Origin: Micromonospora carbonacea
GTDB taxonomy: Bacteria; Actinomycetota; Actinomycetes; Mycobacteriales; Micromonosporaceae
DNA: 64,000 nt
Reading direction: 5' to 3'
Assembly (NCBI RefSeq): GCF_014205165.1
Contig: NZ_JACHMZ010000001.1
Span: forward strand, 1,586,001 to 1,650,000
Positions 39,579 to 47,445 of this stretch are shown one piece after another. Made by a program: the position numbers and the translations under genes. Numbering within the stretch: the stretch's first letter is position 1; each line of letters starts with the position of its first letter. The notes under the pieces were generated by a model. It was given only the letters and a program-made list of their open reading frames with translations. It was not told where the DNA came from and did no database searches.

Positions 39579-40208
39579 TCAGATGCCGAGCTGGGCGGCC
39601 CGGAGCCGGTCCACCACCGCCGCCGGCCCCTCCACCTGCACCCGCGAGACCCGCTGCCGGCCGGTGAGGAAGAGCGTCAGCTCGCCCGGCGCGCCGACCA
39701 CCCGCACCCGTGGCCCGCCCCGCCCCGCCGACAGCGCGCCGTGCCCGGGCGCCTGCACCAGCAGGTCGGCCGGGAAGCGGCGCAGCGCCAGCCGGCCGAG
39801 CACCGAGGCCCGCCGCCACAGCACCGCGTCCAGCCCGGCCGGCAGGTCGCGCGGGCCCCACCCCGCCCGGGCCCGCCGGACGTCCTCGTGGTGGATGTAG
39901 AACTCCATGGCGTTGACCAGCTCGTCGGTGAGGGGATTGCTCAGCGGGCTCCACAGCGGCGGCCGGCGCACCTGCGCCACCAGCTCGTCGAAGGGCCGCG
40001 CCGCGACCCGCAGGCGCACCCGTTCGGCGTACCCGCGCAGCGGTGGCAGCGCGATCCCCCCGGCGGCGTCCGGCCGCCGCTCCCGCACGACGAGGTGGGC
40101 GGCGAGGTCCCGGACCGACCAGCCCTCGTTGACGGTCGGCGCATCAGGACCCAGGGTCTGCATGAGGTCGGCGAGCGCCTCGCGCTCCGACCGGGCGTAC
40201 CGCGGCAT
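39579..40208 (-). CDS. TIGR03085 family protein (mycothiol-dependent isomerase/DinB-like fold)
   Basis: 209 aa. N-terminal four-helix DinB-like domain with NEGWSVRDLAAHLVVRERRPDA and the conserved EFYIHHEDVRRA, whose histidines (H41-type, then HHED) fit the metal-site pattern of the maleylpyruvate-isomerase-like family. TIGR03085 proteins are actinobacterial, substrate unknown, and perhaps use mycothiol. ATG 40208 has TACGAT 6 nt upstream. Lies convergently placed behind the terpene synthase with a 127-bp gap. Confidence 0.82.
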   Translation of the reverse strand: MPRYARSEREALADLMQTLGPDAPTVNEGWSVRDLAAHLVVRERRPDAAGGIALPPLRGYAERVRLRVAARPFDELVAQVRRPPLWSPLSNPLTDELVNAMEFYIHHEDVRRARAGWGPRDLPAGLDAVLWRRASVLGRLALRRFPADLLVQAPGHGALSAGRGGPRVRVVGAPGELTLFLTGRQRVSRVQVEGPAAVVDRLRAAQLGI

Positions 40209-40220
40209 GGCCCGATCGTA
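40208..40220 (-). promoter_or_regulatory. Leaderless-type promoter of the TIGR03085 gene
   Basis: On the minus strand TACGAT (40220-40215), 6 nt, ATG at 40208. Clean example of the window's leaderless pattern. The divergent ABC exporter gene has GATAAT at 40330-40335. Confidence 0.5.
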
Positions 40221-40359
40221 GGCCGGCGCGCCGCCGTCGGCCCGTCGTCGCGGGGACGGCCCCCGACGTGACCGCCGACATACCCGTTCCGGGACAGCGT
40301 GGCTGGACCCGTCCGGTAAGGATGAGGGGGATAATGTGCAACTTACGGCGGGGGAGAGC

Positions 40360-42237
40360 GTGACCAGCAGGACAAGTCGGGACGTGCTCCGCAGGGGGCT
40401 GTCCGTGCTCGGCCGGGCGATCCGGGAGCAGCCCCGGATCTTCGCGGTGGCGGTCAGCGGCAGCGTGCTGTTCGGCGGGCTGGTGATCGCCAGCGCGTAC
40501 GTCGTCGGCGCGGTGGTCGGCGACGTCGTGGTGCCGGCGATCGCGCGCGGGTCGGTGGGCGTCGCCGCCCTCGCCCTCGCCGCCGGGGCGCTGTTCGGCA
40601 TCAGCGTGCTGCGGGTGGTCGGCATCTTCGGCCGCCGGCTCGGCGCGGGCTACATGCAGTTCCGGCTCCAGGCCGCCTACCGCCGGCAGGTCACCCGCCG
40701 CTACCTGGACCTGCCGCTGTCCTGGCACCAGCGCAACGCCACCGGCACCCTGCTGTCCAACGCCAACTCCGACGTCGAGGCGGCCTGGTACCCGATCGCC
40801 CCGCTGCCCTTCGCCGTCGGCACCGTGGTCATGCTGGTCGGCGCGATCGCCTCCCTGTTCGTCACCGACTGGGCGCTGGCCCTCGTCGGGCTCGCGGTCT
40901 TCCCCGCCCTGTTCGCCCTCAACGTGGTCTACTCCCGCCGGATGGCCCCGCGCCAGGCCCGCGCCCAGCGGCTGCGCGCCGAGGTCAGCGGCATCGCCCA
41001 CGAGAGCTTCGACGGCGCCCTGGTGGTCAAGACCATGGGCCGCGAGGCGCAGGAGACCGCCCGGTTCGCCGCCCGCGCCGGCGAGCTGCGCGACGCGCTG
41101 ATCTCCGTCGGCCGGCTGCGCGGCGTCTTCGACCCGATGCTGGAGACCCTGCCCAGCCTCGGCACCCTCGCCGTGCTGGTCGTCGGCGCATTCCGTCTCC
41201 GGCAGGGCGCCATCTCCGTCACCGACCTGGTCAGCGTGGCCTTCCTGTTCACCGTGCTCGCCTTCCCCGTGCGGGCCATCGGCTGGGTGCTGGCCGAGCT
41301 GCCGCGCAGCGTCGCCGGCTGGGACCGGGTGCGCCGGGTGCTCGACGCCACCGGCGAGATGCCGTACGGCGACGTCGCCCTCGACCCGGCCGACCCGACG
41401 CCGGCCACGCTCGCCTTCGCCGACGTCGGCTTCGCCTACGAGCCCGCCGAGGCGCACCTGCCCGGTGCCGAGGTGCTCGGCGAGGTCACCTTCACCGTGC
41501 CCGCCGGGAAGACCGTGGCCCTGGTCGGGCCCACCGGCTCGGGCAAGTCCACCATCGCCGCGCTGGCCGTGCGGCTGGTCGACCCGCACACCGGCACGGT
41601 CAGCCTCGACGGCGTCGACGTCCGCCGGCTCACCGCCGCCTCGCTGGCCGGCACCGCCGCCCTGGTCGCCCAGGTGCCGTTCGTCTTCGACGACACCGTG
41701 CGGGCGAACATCGCGCTGGACCGGCCCGGCGTCACCGACGACGACGTCTGGGCCGCGCTGCGGCTCGCCGAGGCCGACGGCTTCGTCGCCGCGCTCCCCG
41801 AGGGGCTCGACACGATGGTCGGCGAGCGGGGCACCTCGCTCTCCGGCGGGCAGCGGCAGCGGCTCACCCTGGCCCGGGCCCTCGCCGGGCGGCCCCGGCT
41901 GCTGGTCCTCGACGACGCCACCAGCGCGGTCGACCCGAGGGTGGAGGCGGCCATCCTCGCCGGGCTGCGCGCCCCGGCCGCCGGCGGCCCCGCCGCCTCG
42001 ATCCTCGTGGTGGCCTACCGGCGGGCCACCATCGCCCTCGCCGACGAGGTGATCTACCTGGAACAGGGCCGGGTGGTCGCCCGGGGCACCCACGCCGAGC
42101 TGCTCGCCACCGTCTCCGGCTACGCCGACCTGGTCACCGCCTACGAGCAGGCCGAGGCCGAGAGCGAGCAGCAGCCCCGCCCGTACGACGAGGTCACCCC
42201 GCTGACCTCCGGCCTGGAAGTCGAGGTGGACCGGTGA
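40360..42237 (+). CDS. ABC exporter half-transporter A (degenerate site)
   Basis: 625 aa: six membrane helices (about 20-310), then a nucleotide-binding domain with Walker A GPTGSGKST (about 390) and signature LSGGQRQR. Walker B ends LDDATSA, with Asp in place of the catalytic Glu, and the switch loop reads VVAYRRAT, lacking the His. These are hallmarks of the partner that carries the non-hydrolysing site in heterodimeric exporters; it pairs with the next gene. GTG 40360 has GGGGGAG upstream; GTG 40336 is in frame further 5'. The substrate is unknown (drug, lipid or peptide). Confidence 0.87.
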   Translation: MTSRTSRDVLRRGLSVLGRAIREQPRIFAVAVSGSVLFGGLVIASAYVVGAVVGDVVVPAIARGSVGVAALALAAGALFGISVLRVVGIFGRRLGAGYMQFRLQAAYRRQVTRRYLDLPLSWHQRNATGTLLSNANSDVEAAWYPIAPLPFAVGTVVMLVGAIASLFVTDWALALVGLAVFPALFALNVVYSRRMAPRQARAQRLRAEVSGIAHESFDGALVVKTMGREAQETARFAARAGELRDALISVGRLRGVFDPMLETLPSLGTLAVLVVGAFRLRQGAISVTDLVSVAFLFTVLAFPVRAIGWVLAELPRSVAGWDRVRRVLDATGEMPYGDVALDPADPTPATLAFADVGFAYEPAEAHLPGAEVLGEVTFTVPAGKTVALVGPTGSGKSTIAALAVRLVDPHTGTVSLDGVDVRRLTAASLAGTAALVAQVPFVFDDTVRANIALDRPGVTDDDVWAALRLAEADGFVAALPEGLDTMVGERGTSLSGGQRQRLTLARALAGRPRLLVLDDATSAVDPRVEAAILAGLRAPAAGGPAASILVVAYRRATIALADEVIYLEQGRVVARGTHAELLATVSGYADLVTAYEQAEAESEQQPRPYDEVTPLTSGLEVEVDR

Positions 42238-44009
42238 GTGTGGTGGAGGCCGAGCAACCGGCGGAGAACACCTGGCGCACGCTGCGGCGGGGCCTGGCCC
42301 TCTCGCCCGAGCTGCGCACCGGCCTGGCCGGCACCCTCGCGCTGGCGCTGGTCTACATGGTGGGCCGGGTCGCCGTGCCGGTGGCCGTGCAGCAGGGCAT
42401 CGACGAGGGCATCGTCGGCGGGCTCGACCTGGGCGTGGTGTGGACCGTCGTCGCGGCGACCGCCGCCGTGCTGGTGGTGACCACCACCTGCGGCTACCTG
42501 ATGATGCGCCGGCTGTTCACGGTCAGCGAGACGGCCCTGGCCAACGTGCGCACCCGGGCGTTCCGGCACGTGCACGACCTGTCGATGCTGCACCAGCAGT
42601 CCGAGCGGCGCGGCTCGCTGGTCTCCCGCGTCACCAGCGACGTCGACCAGATCACCCAGTTCCTCCAGTGGGGCGGGGTGATCCTCATCGTCAACCTCGG
42701 TCAGCTCGCGGTGACGACGGCCGTCATGCTCGCGTACTCCTGGCAGTTGACCCTCGTGGTGCTCGCCGCGTTCGCGCCGGCGGTGCTGGTGATCCGGCAG
42801 CTCCAGCGCCGCCTCGGCGGGGCCTACGGGGTGGTCCGGCAGCGGATGGGCACCCTGCTCGGCACGATCGGCGAGAGCGTGGTCGGGGCGCCGGTGATCC
42901 GGGCGTACGGGATCTCCGGGCGGACCGCCCGGCGGCTCGACGCGGCGATCGAGGGGCAGCAGCGGGCCCAGCAGCGGGCCATCCGGATCAGCATCATGGG
43001 CAGCTCGGTGGGGGAGCTGGCCGCCGGGCTGGCGCTGGCCGGCGTCGTGGTGCTCGGGGTGCTGCTCGGCGCGGACGGCACCCTGTCGATCGGGCAGCTC
43101 ACCGCGTTCCTGTTCCTGGTGACCCTGTTCATCCAGCCGGTGCAGATCGCCACCGAGGTGCTCAACGAGGCGCAGAACGCGATCGCCGGCTGGCGGCGGG
43201 TGCTCGACGTGCTCGACGTCGCCCCGGACGTGGCCGACCCCGGCGAGCAGGGGCGGGACCTGCCGTCGGGGCCTCTGGACATCCGCTTCGCCGGGGTCGG
43301 TTTCGCCTACCCGGGCGGGCCGCCGGTGCTGCACGACGTGACCCTGGACATCGCGGCGAAGAGCCGGGTCGCCGTGGTGGGCGAGACCGGCAGCGGCAAG
43401 ACCACGTTCGCGAAGCTGCTCACCCGCCTGATGGACCCGACCGACGGGGCGGTGCTGCTCTCCGGTGTGCCGCTGACCGAGGTCCGGTTCGCCTCGCTGC
43501 GTTCCCGGGTGGTGATGGTGCCGCAGGACGGCTTCCTGTTCGACGCCACCGTCGGGCACAACGTCCGCTTCGCCCGGCCGGAACTGACCGACGCGGAGCT
43601 GACGGCCGCGTTCACCGAGCTGGGGCTGGCCGACTGGCTGGCCGGGCTGCCGGCGGGGCTGGACACCCCGGTCGGCGAGCGGGGCGAGGCGCTGAGCGTG
43701 GGGGAGCGGCAGCTCGTGGCGCTGGCGCGGGCGTACGTGGCGGATCCCGACCTGCTGGTGCTCGACGAGGCGACCAGCGCGGTGGACCCGGCGACCGAGG
43801 TGCGCCTCCAGCGCACCCTGGACGCGGTGACCCGGGGCCGGACCACCCTCGCGATCGCCCACCGGCTCTCCACCGCCGAGGCCGCCGACGAGGTGATCGT
43901 GGTGGACCGGGGCCGGATCGTGCAGCGCGGGCCGCACGAGGAGCTGATCCGCGACCCGGACTCGGTCTACGGCCTGCTGCACGCCTCCTGGCTGGAGCAG
44001 ACCCGCTGA
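42234..44009 (+). CDS. ABC exporter half-transporter B (canonical ATP site)
   Basis: 591 aa with the same layout: six helices, Walker A GETGSGKTT (about 382), Walker B LVLDEATSAVD with the catalytic Glu, and switch His in IAHRLST. Its signature is LSVGERQ, not LSGGQ, which complements the altered Walker B of the partner so that one composite site is normal and the other degenerate. GTG 42234 overlaps the upstream stop (GTGA). Clearly a heterodimer of the Rv1272c/Rv1273c or BmrCD type. Confidence 0.88.
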   Translation: MSVVEAEQPAENTWRTLRRGLALSPELRTGLAGTLALALVYMVGRVAVPVAVQQGIDEGIVGGLDLGVVWTVVAATAAVLVVTTTCGYLMMRRLFTVSETALANVRTRAFRHVHDLSMLHQQSERRGSLVSRVTSDVDQITQFLQWGGVILIVNLGQLAVTTAVMLAYSWQLTLVVLAAFAPAVLVIRQLQRRLGGAYGVVRQRMGTLLGTIGESVVGAPVIRAYGISGRTARRLDAAIEGQQRAQQRAIRISIMGSSVGELAAGLALAGVVVLGVLLGADGTLSIGQLTAFLFLVTLFIQPVQIATEVLNEAQNAIAGWRRVLDVLDVAPDVADPGEQGRDLPSGPLDIRFAGVGFAYPGGPPVLHDVTLDIAAKSRVAVVGETGSGKTTFAKLLTRLMDPTDGAVLLSGVPLTEVRFASLRSRVVMVPQDGFLFDATVGHNVRFARPELTDAELTAAFTELGLADWLAGLPAGLDTPVGERGEALSVGERQLVALARAYVADPDLLVLDEATSAVDPATEVRLQRTLDAVTRGRTTLAIAHRLSTAEAADEVIVVDRGRIVQRGPHEELIRDPDSVYGLLHASWLEQTR

Positions 44010-44072
44010 CGGTCCGAGCGGGCGGATCGGCGGTGCGGTGGACGCGGAGGAGCGCATGGTCTACGGTGCTGA

Positions 44073-44091
44073 TTAGGTAAGCCTAACCTTC
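44073..44091 (+). promoter_or_regulatory. Iron box (DtxR/IdeR/DmdR-type operator)
   Basis: TTAGGTAAGCCTAACCTTC matches 16 of 19 positions of the classic iron-box palindrome TTAGGTTAGSCTAACCTAA. It lies 12 bp before the ATG of the DUF2470 gene and right before its GGAGG. Fe-loaded DtxR-type repressors bind such sites, so the gene should be induced under iron starvation. Confidence 0.75.
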
Positions 44092-44102
44092 GGAGGTGGG
44101 TC

Positions 44103-44873
44103 ATGCGCCCCAGTCCCGCCCTGCGCCCCACGCCCGCCGAGACCGTCCGGACGCTGGTCGCCGGCCGGCTCCCGGCCCTGGTGCACCTGGCCCAGCGGCC
44201 CGGCCCGTTCCACGTCCGGCACGCCACCGACGCCGACGGGCGGGTGCTGCTCCTCGTCGGCGTGCACAGCGACCTGGCGGCGGCGCTGCCCCGGGGCGAG
44301 GGCTCCGACGTCGCCGTGGCGCTGGACGTGCTCGACCTGCCGCCGGCCGCCGGCGCCCCGTCGCTCGGCCGCGCCTGGGTCTCCGGGTGGGCCGCCCCGC
44401 TGCACGGCGACGCGGCCCGCCAGGCCACGCTGGACTTCGCCGAGGTGGACCCGACCGGCGACCTGCTCGACGTGGGCACCCGCTTCCGGCTCTACCGCTT
44501 CGAGGTGGCCGAGGCCCGGCTGGAGCGCCCCGACGGGCTGCTGCGGATCGACCCCGTGGCGTACGCCGAGGCGGAGCCGGACCCGCTGCACCCGGTGGAG
44601 CCGGAGCTGCTCACCGAGCTGGCCGTGCACCACGGCCGGGAGATGGCCGCGTACGTCCGGCGGCAGCTCGGCCTGGTCGAGTCCGGCCCCGACGGCCCGC
44701 CCCGCGTGGTCCGCGTCGACCGGTACGGGCTGCTGGTCTCCCTCGGCCGGCCCGGCGCCCGGCGGCGGGCCCGGCTGGCCTTCCCGCGCCCGGTGGCCGA
44801 CCACCGGGAGCTCGCCCGGCTGCTGCACCCGATGCTCTGCCAGCACCCGCACTCCGCCGCGCCCCGCGGCTGA
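44103..44873 (+). CDS. DUF2470-containing protein, probable heme/iron-utilisation type
   Basis: 256 aa. N-terminal region looks like a flavin-reductase/PNPOx split-barrel (about 35-160: VHLAQRPGPFHVRHATD, then GRAWVSGWAAPL), followed by the DUF2470 domain (about 175-250: LLTELAVHHGREMAAYVRRQ). HugZ-like heme-degrading proteins share this arrangement; enzyme activity is inferred. GGAGG at 44092-44096 is well spaced to ATG 44103. The iron box just upstream gives strong independent support for iron control. The stop lies 60 bp before repeat R3. Confidence 0.78.
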   Translation: MRPSPALRPTPAETVRTLVAGRLPALVHLAQRPGPFHVRHATDADGRVLLLVGVHSDLAAALPRGEGSDVAVALDVLDLPPAAGAPSLGRAWVSGWAAPLHGDAARQATLDFAEVDPTGDLLDVGTRFRLYRFEVAEARLERPDGLLRIDPVAYAEAEPDPLHPVEPELLTELAVHHGREMAAYVRRQLGLVESGPDGPPRVVRVDRYGLLVSLGRPGARRRARLAFPRPVADHRELARLLHPMLCQHPHSAAPRG

Positions 44874-44933
44874 GCGCCGCGCCGCTCGCTGGGGCGCGGG
44901 CTGTGCCGGTGGGCGCGGGCCGTGCTCCGGGAG

Positions 44934-44985
44934 GTGAGCGGGGTACCCCGCTCTACCGAATGCGTTAACAAGGGGCCCTTCCTTA
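44934..44985 (+). repeat. Two-hairpin intergenic repeat, copy R3
   Basis: 52 bp: GTGAGCGGGGTACCCCGCTC, linker TACCGAATGC, then GTTAACAAGGGGCCCTTCC and TTA. Hairpin 1 differs from R2/R4 in sequence but still pairs perfectly (GAGCGGGG/CCCCGCTC), i.e. compensatory change. It lies between the convergent DUF2470 and TetR genes, so it could terminate both. Confidence 0.75.
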
Positions 44986-45582
44986 CCCCAGCCCCCCGCG
45001 CAGGTAGCGCTGGACGGTGGGGCCCACCGCCGCGACCAGGGTCTCCGCCGGGGCGGAGGCGACCGGCTCCAGCCGCACGACGTGCCGCATGAGGGCCAGC
45101 CCGACCAGCTGGCTGGCCACCAGCGACCCGCGCAGCGGCAGCTCGGCCGGGTCGACGTCGAGGTGCTGGAGGATCCGGCGCAGCACCTGGGTGACCAGGA
45201 ACTCCCGCAGCAGCCGGGCCGTCCACTCGTTGCTCACGGCCGAGCGCAGCAGGGCCACCGCGGCGACGCCGGCCGGGGAGTCCCAGACGCCGAGGAAGGT
45301 GCGCACCAGCCGCTCGCCGACGCCGTCGGGGTCGCCGGCCAGCACCCGGGGCAGCAGCTCGCCCGGGTCGAGCGGGGCGCCCATCGCGGCCAGGAAGAGC
45401 TGGTCCTTGCCGCCGAAGTAGTGGTGCACCAGCGCCGGGTCGACCCCGGCCGCGGCGGCGATCGACCGGATCGAGGACGCGTCGAAGCCCCGCTCGGCGA
45501 ACGCGGCGCGCGCCGCGTCGAGGATCGCCTCGCGGGTGCCCGGGTTGCCGGGCCGCCGGCCGGTGCGTCGCGGCGTCGCCAT
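44983..45582 (-). CDS. TetR family transcriptional regulator
   Basis: 199 aa. TetR helix-turn-helix at about 15-55 (TREAILDAARAAFAERGFDA, with GVDPALVHHYFGGKDQLF as the recognition helix part), then a TetR-C-type ligand domain. Similar to TetR_C_17 regulators that control ABC-2 exporters. ATG 45582 is preferred over GTG 45591. It is the last gene of the minus-strand ABC operon and probably represses it via the palindrome at 47147. Confidence 0.86.
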   Translation of the reverse strand: MATPRRTGRRPGNPGTREAILDAARAAFAERGFDASSIRSIAAAAGVDPALVHHYFGGKDQLFLAAMGAPLDPGELLPRVLAGDPDGVGERLVRTFLGVWDSPAGVAAVALLRSAVSNEWTARLLREFLVTQVLRRILQHLDVDPAELPLRGSLVASQLVGLALMRHVVRLEPVASAPAETLVAAVGPTVQRYLRGGLG

Positions 45583-45603
45583 CGTCCCCACCCCGCCCGC
45601 GCG

Positions 45604-46359
45604 TCAGCCGCTGCGGCGGCGCAGGGTGGCCGCGGCCAGCGCCAGCGCCAGCACCGCCGCCCCGGCCACCACCCCGAGGTCGCGCCACATGGTGGCCGTC
45701 GGCTCGGCGTGCGCGCCGACCTCCTGCAACGCCTCGACGGCGTACGACAGGGGGAGCGCGTCGCTGACCGCCTGCAACCAGCCGGCCATCTCGTCGCGGG
45801 CGACGAACAGCCCGCACAGCAGCAGCTGGGGGATCACCACGACGGGCATGAACTGCACGGCCTGGAACTCGGTGCGCGCGAAGGCGCTGCAGAGCAGGCC
45901 GAGGGCGACGCCGAGGACCGCGTTGACCACGGCGATCGCGATCACCAGGGCGCTGCTGCCGGCGGTGGTCAGCCCGAACACCCGGTAGGCCACCCCGGCG
46001 GCGATCGCGGCCTGGCCGGCGGCGGCGAGGCCGAACGCGATGCCGTAGCCGAAGAGCAGGTCGAGCCGGCCCAGCGGGGTGGTGAGCAGCCGCTCCAGGG
46101 TGCCGGAGGTGCGCTCGCGCAGCATCGCGATGCTGGTCACCAGGAACATGATCACGAAGGGGAAGACGCCGAGCATCACCAGGGCCACCCGGTCGAACAT
46201 GCTCGGCTGGCCGGGCGGGGTGGGCTGGTCGGCGTACATGTAGTAGACGAGGGTGAGCAGCAGGGCCGGCACCAGCACGAGCAGGGCGACGGTGCGCCGG
46301 TCGTGCCGCAGCTGGCGCAGGACGCGGCCGGTGGTGGCGGCCAGGATGCGCGCGTTCAC
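45604..46359 (-). CDS. ABC-2 type exporter permease
   Basis: 251 aa with six hydrophobic helices of the ABC2 membrane family (VMLGVFPFVIMFLVTSIAML, RERTSGTLERLLTTPL and VVIPQLLLCGLFV). Membrane partner of the ATPase encoded upstream; such pairs export drugs, lipids or polymers. GTG 46359 overlaps the ATPase stop. The RERTSGTLERL loop is the conserved coupling-helix region. Confidence 0.88.
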   Translation of the reverse strand: MNARILAATTGRVLRQLRHDRRTVALLVLVPALLLTLVYYMYADQPTPPGQPSMFDRVALVMLGVFPFVIMFLVTSIAMLRERTSGTLERLLTTPLGRLDLLFGYGIAFGLAAAGQAAIAAGVAYRVFGLTTAGSSALVIAIAVVNAVLGVALGLLCSAFARTEFQAVQFMPVVVIPQLLLCGLFVARDEMAGWLQAVSDALPLSYAVEALQEVGAHAEPTATMWRDLGVVAGAAVLALALAAATLRRRSG

Positions 46360-47126
46360 GCCGCCGCCCCCTCGCCGGCCGCCCGCCCGGTGCCGCCGGC
46401 CGGTCCGTCGCCGGCCGCCTCGCTGGCCCGGATCAGGCGCAGGAACGCCTCGTCGAGGTCGTCGACCCCGGCGGCGGCGCGGACGGCGTCGGGGGTGTCG
46501 TCGGCGACGAGCCGACCCTCGCGGATCAGCAGCAGCCGGTCGCAGCGGGCCGCCTCGTCCATCACGTGACTGGACACCAGCAGGGTCGTCCCGGCGGCGG
46601 CGAGGGCGTGGAACCGGGCCCACAGGTCGGCCCGCAGCACCGGGTCCTGCCCGACCGTCGGCTCGTCGAGCACGACCAGCTCCGGCTCGCCGACGAGGGC
46701 GCAGGCCAGCGACGCCCGGCTGCGCTGCCCGCCGGAGAGGGCGCCGACGAGCTGGCCGGCGGCCCCGGCCAGCCCGACGTCGGCCACGGCCCGGTCCGCC
46801 TCGGCCCGGCCCCGGCCGTGCAGGGCGGCGAAGTAACGGGCGTTCTCGGCGACGGTGAGGTCGGCGTAGACGCTGGGCGCCTGGGTCAGGTAGCCGACCC
46901 GGCTGCGCAGCGCGGGGGAACCCGCCGGCCGGCCGAGGACGGTCACCGAGCCCGAGCGGACCGTCTGCACGCCGACCACGGCCCGCATGAGGGTGGTCTT
47001 GCCGCTGCCGCTGGGCCCGAGCAGGCCGGTGACGGCCCCGCGCGGCACCGCGCAGGTCACGCCGTGCAGCACCCGGCGTCGGCCCCGGTCCACGACCAGG
47101 TCGCGGACCGCGATCGCATGGTCCAT
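46356..47126 (-). CDS. ABC-2 type exporter ATP-binding protein
   Basis: 256 aa ATPase: Walker A GPSGSGKTT (about 42-50), signature LSGGQRSR, Walker B LVVLDEPTVGQD, switch His in SSHVMDEA. ATG 47126 has AGGGAG upstream with suitable spacing; GTG 47132 is in frame. The last 25 residues are Gly/Ala-rich. Forms an operon with the permease and the TetR gene (overlap of 4 nt, then 21 nt). The substrate is unknown. Confidence 0.9.
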   Translation of the reverse strand: MDHAIAVRDLVVDRGRRRVLHGVTCAVPRGAVTGLLGPSGSGKTTLMRAVVGVQTVRSGSVTVLGRPAGSPALRSRVGYLTQAPSVYADLTVAENARYFAALHGRGRAEADRAVADVGLAGAAGQLVGALSGGQRSRASLACALVGEPELVVLDEPTVGQDPVLRADLWARFHALAAAGTTLLVSSHVMDEAARCDRLLLIREGRLVADDTPDAVRAAAGVDDLDEAFLRLIRASEAAGDGPAGGTGRAAGEGAAA

Positions 47127-47146
47127 CGCCACTCCCTGAGAAAGAA

Positions 47147-47162
47147 TTCATCACCCGATGAA
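47147..47162. promoter_or_regulatory. TetR-type operator before the ABC-2 operon
   Basis: TTCATC-ACCC-GATGAA, perfect inverted repeat, 21-36 bp upstream of the ATPase ATG. The size and position fit a TetR dimer site. It would let the TetR protein of the same operon repress the operon. Confidence 0.55.
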
Positions 47163-47445
47163 CTCCACGGTAGGCGAGGGAGGGCACCGTCCGCAACGGG
47201 CCGCCGCCGGAGCGTCCGCGACGGCTGCCGCCGGGTCGGGCGGGGACCGGGCGGGCAGGGCTGCCGTCGGGGCGGGCGGGGGCCGCCGGCCGGAGCCGGG
47301 GGCGACGGCGGCGGCGAAAGGTACCCCGGGGCAGGAAAGAGAACCCTCGGGCACTAGCCTTCGGACCGGGCGTCAGCCTTCTGACCGGACAGCCCGTCCG
47401 GCATCGGGCATTGCGCCCCGATCGGGCGTACGGCACGATGGCGCG
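47163..47445. other. Divergent intergenic region with a phased direct repeat
   Basis: About 280 bp between the ABC-2 operon and the NTase-HisI gene, with no coding signal except GC-rich open frames. It contains a direct repeat AGCCTTC(G/T)GACCGG at 47356-47369 and 47375-47388, start to start 19 bp, and CACGAT at 47434-47439, 6 nt before the GTG at 47446 (a weak leaderless promoter). Confidence 0.5.

Noticed and set aside
38510..44009. A terpenoid biosynthetic gene cluster
   Set aside because: Besides the cyclase there is no P450, prenyl-diphosphate synthase or methyltransferase; the neighbours form their own unrelated modules. The FAD monooxygenase is 17 kb away.
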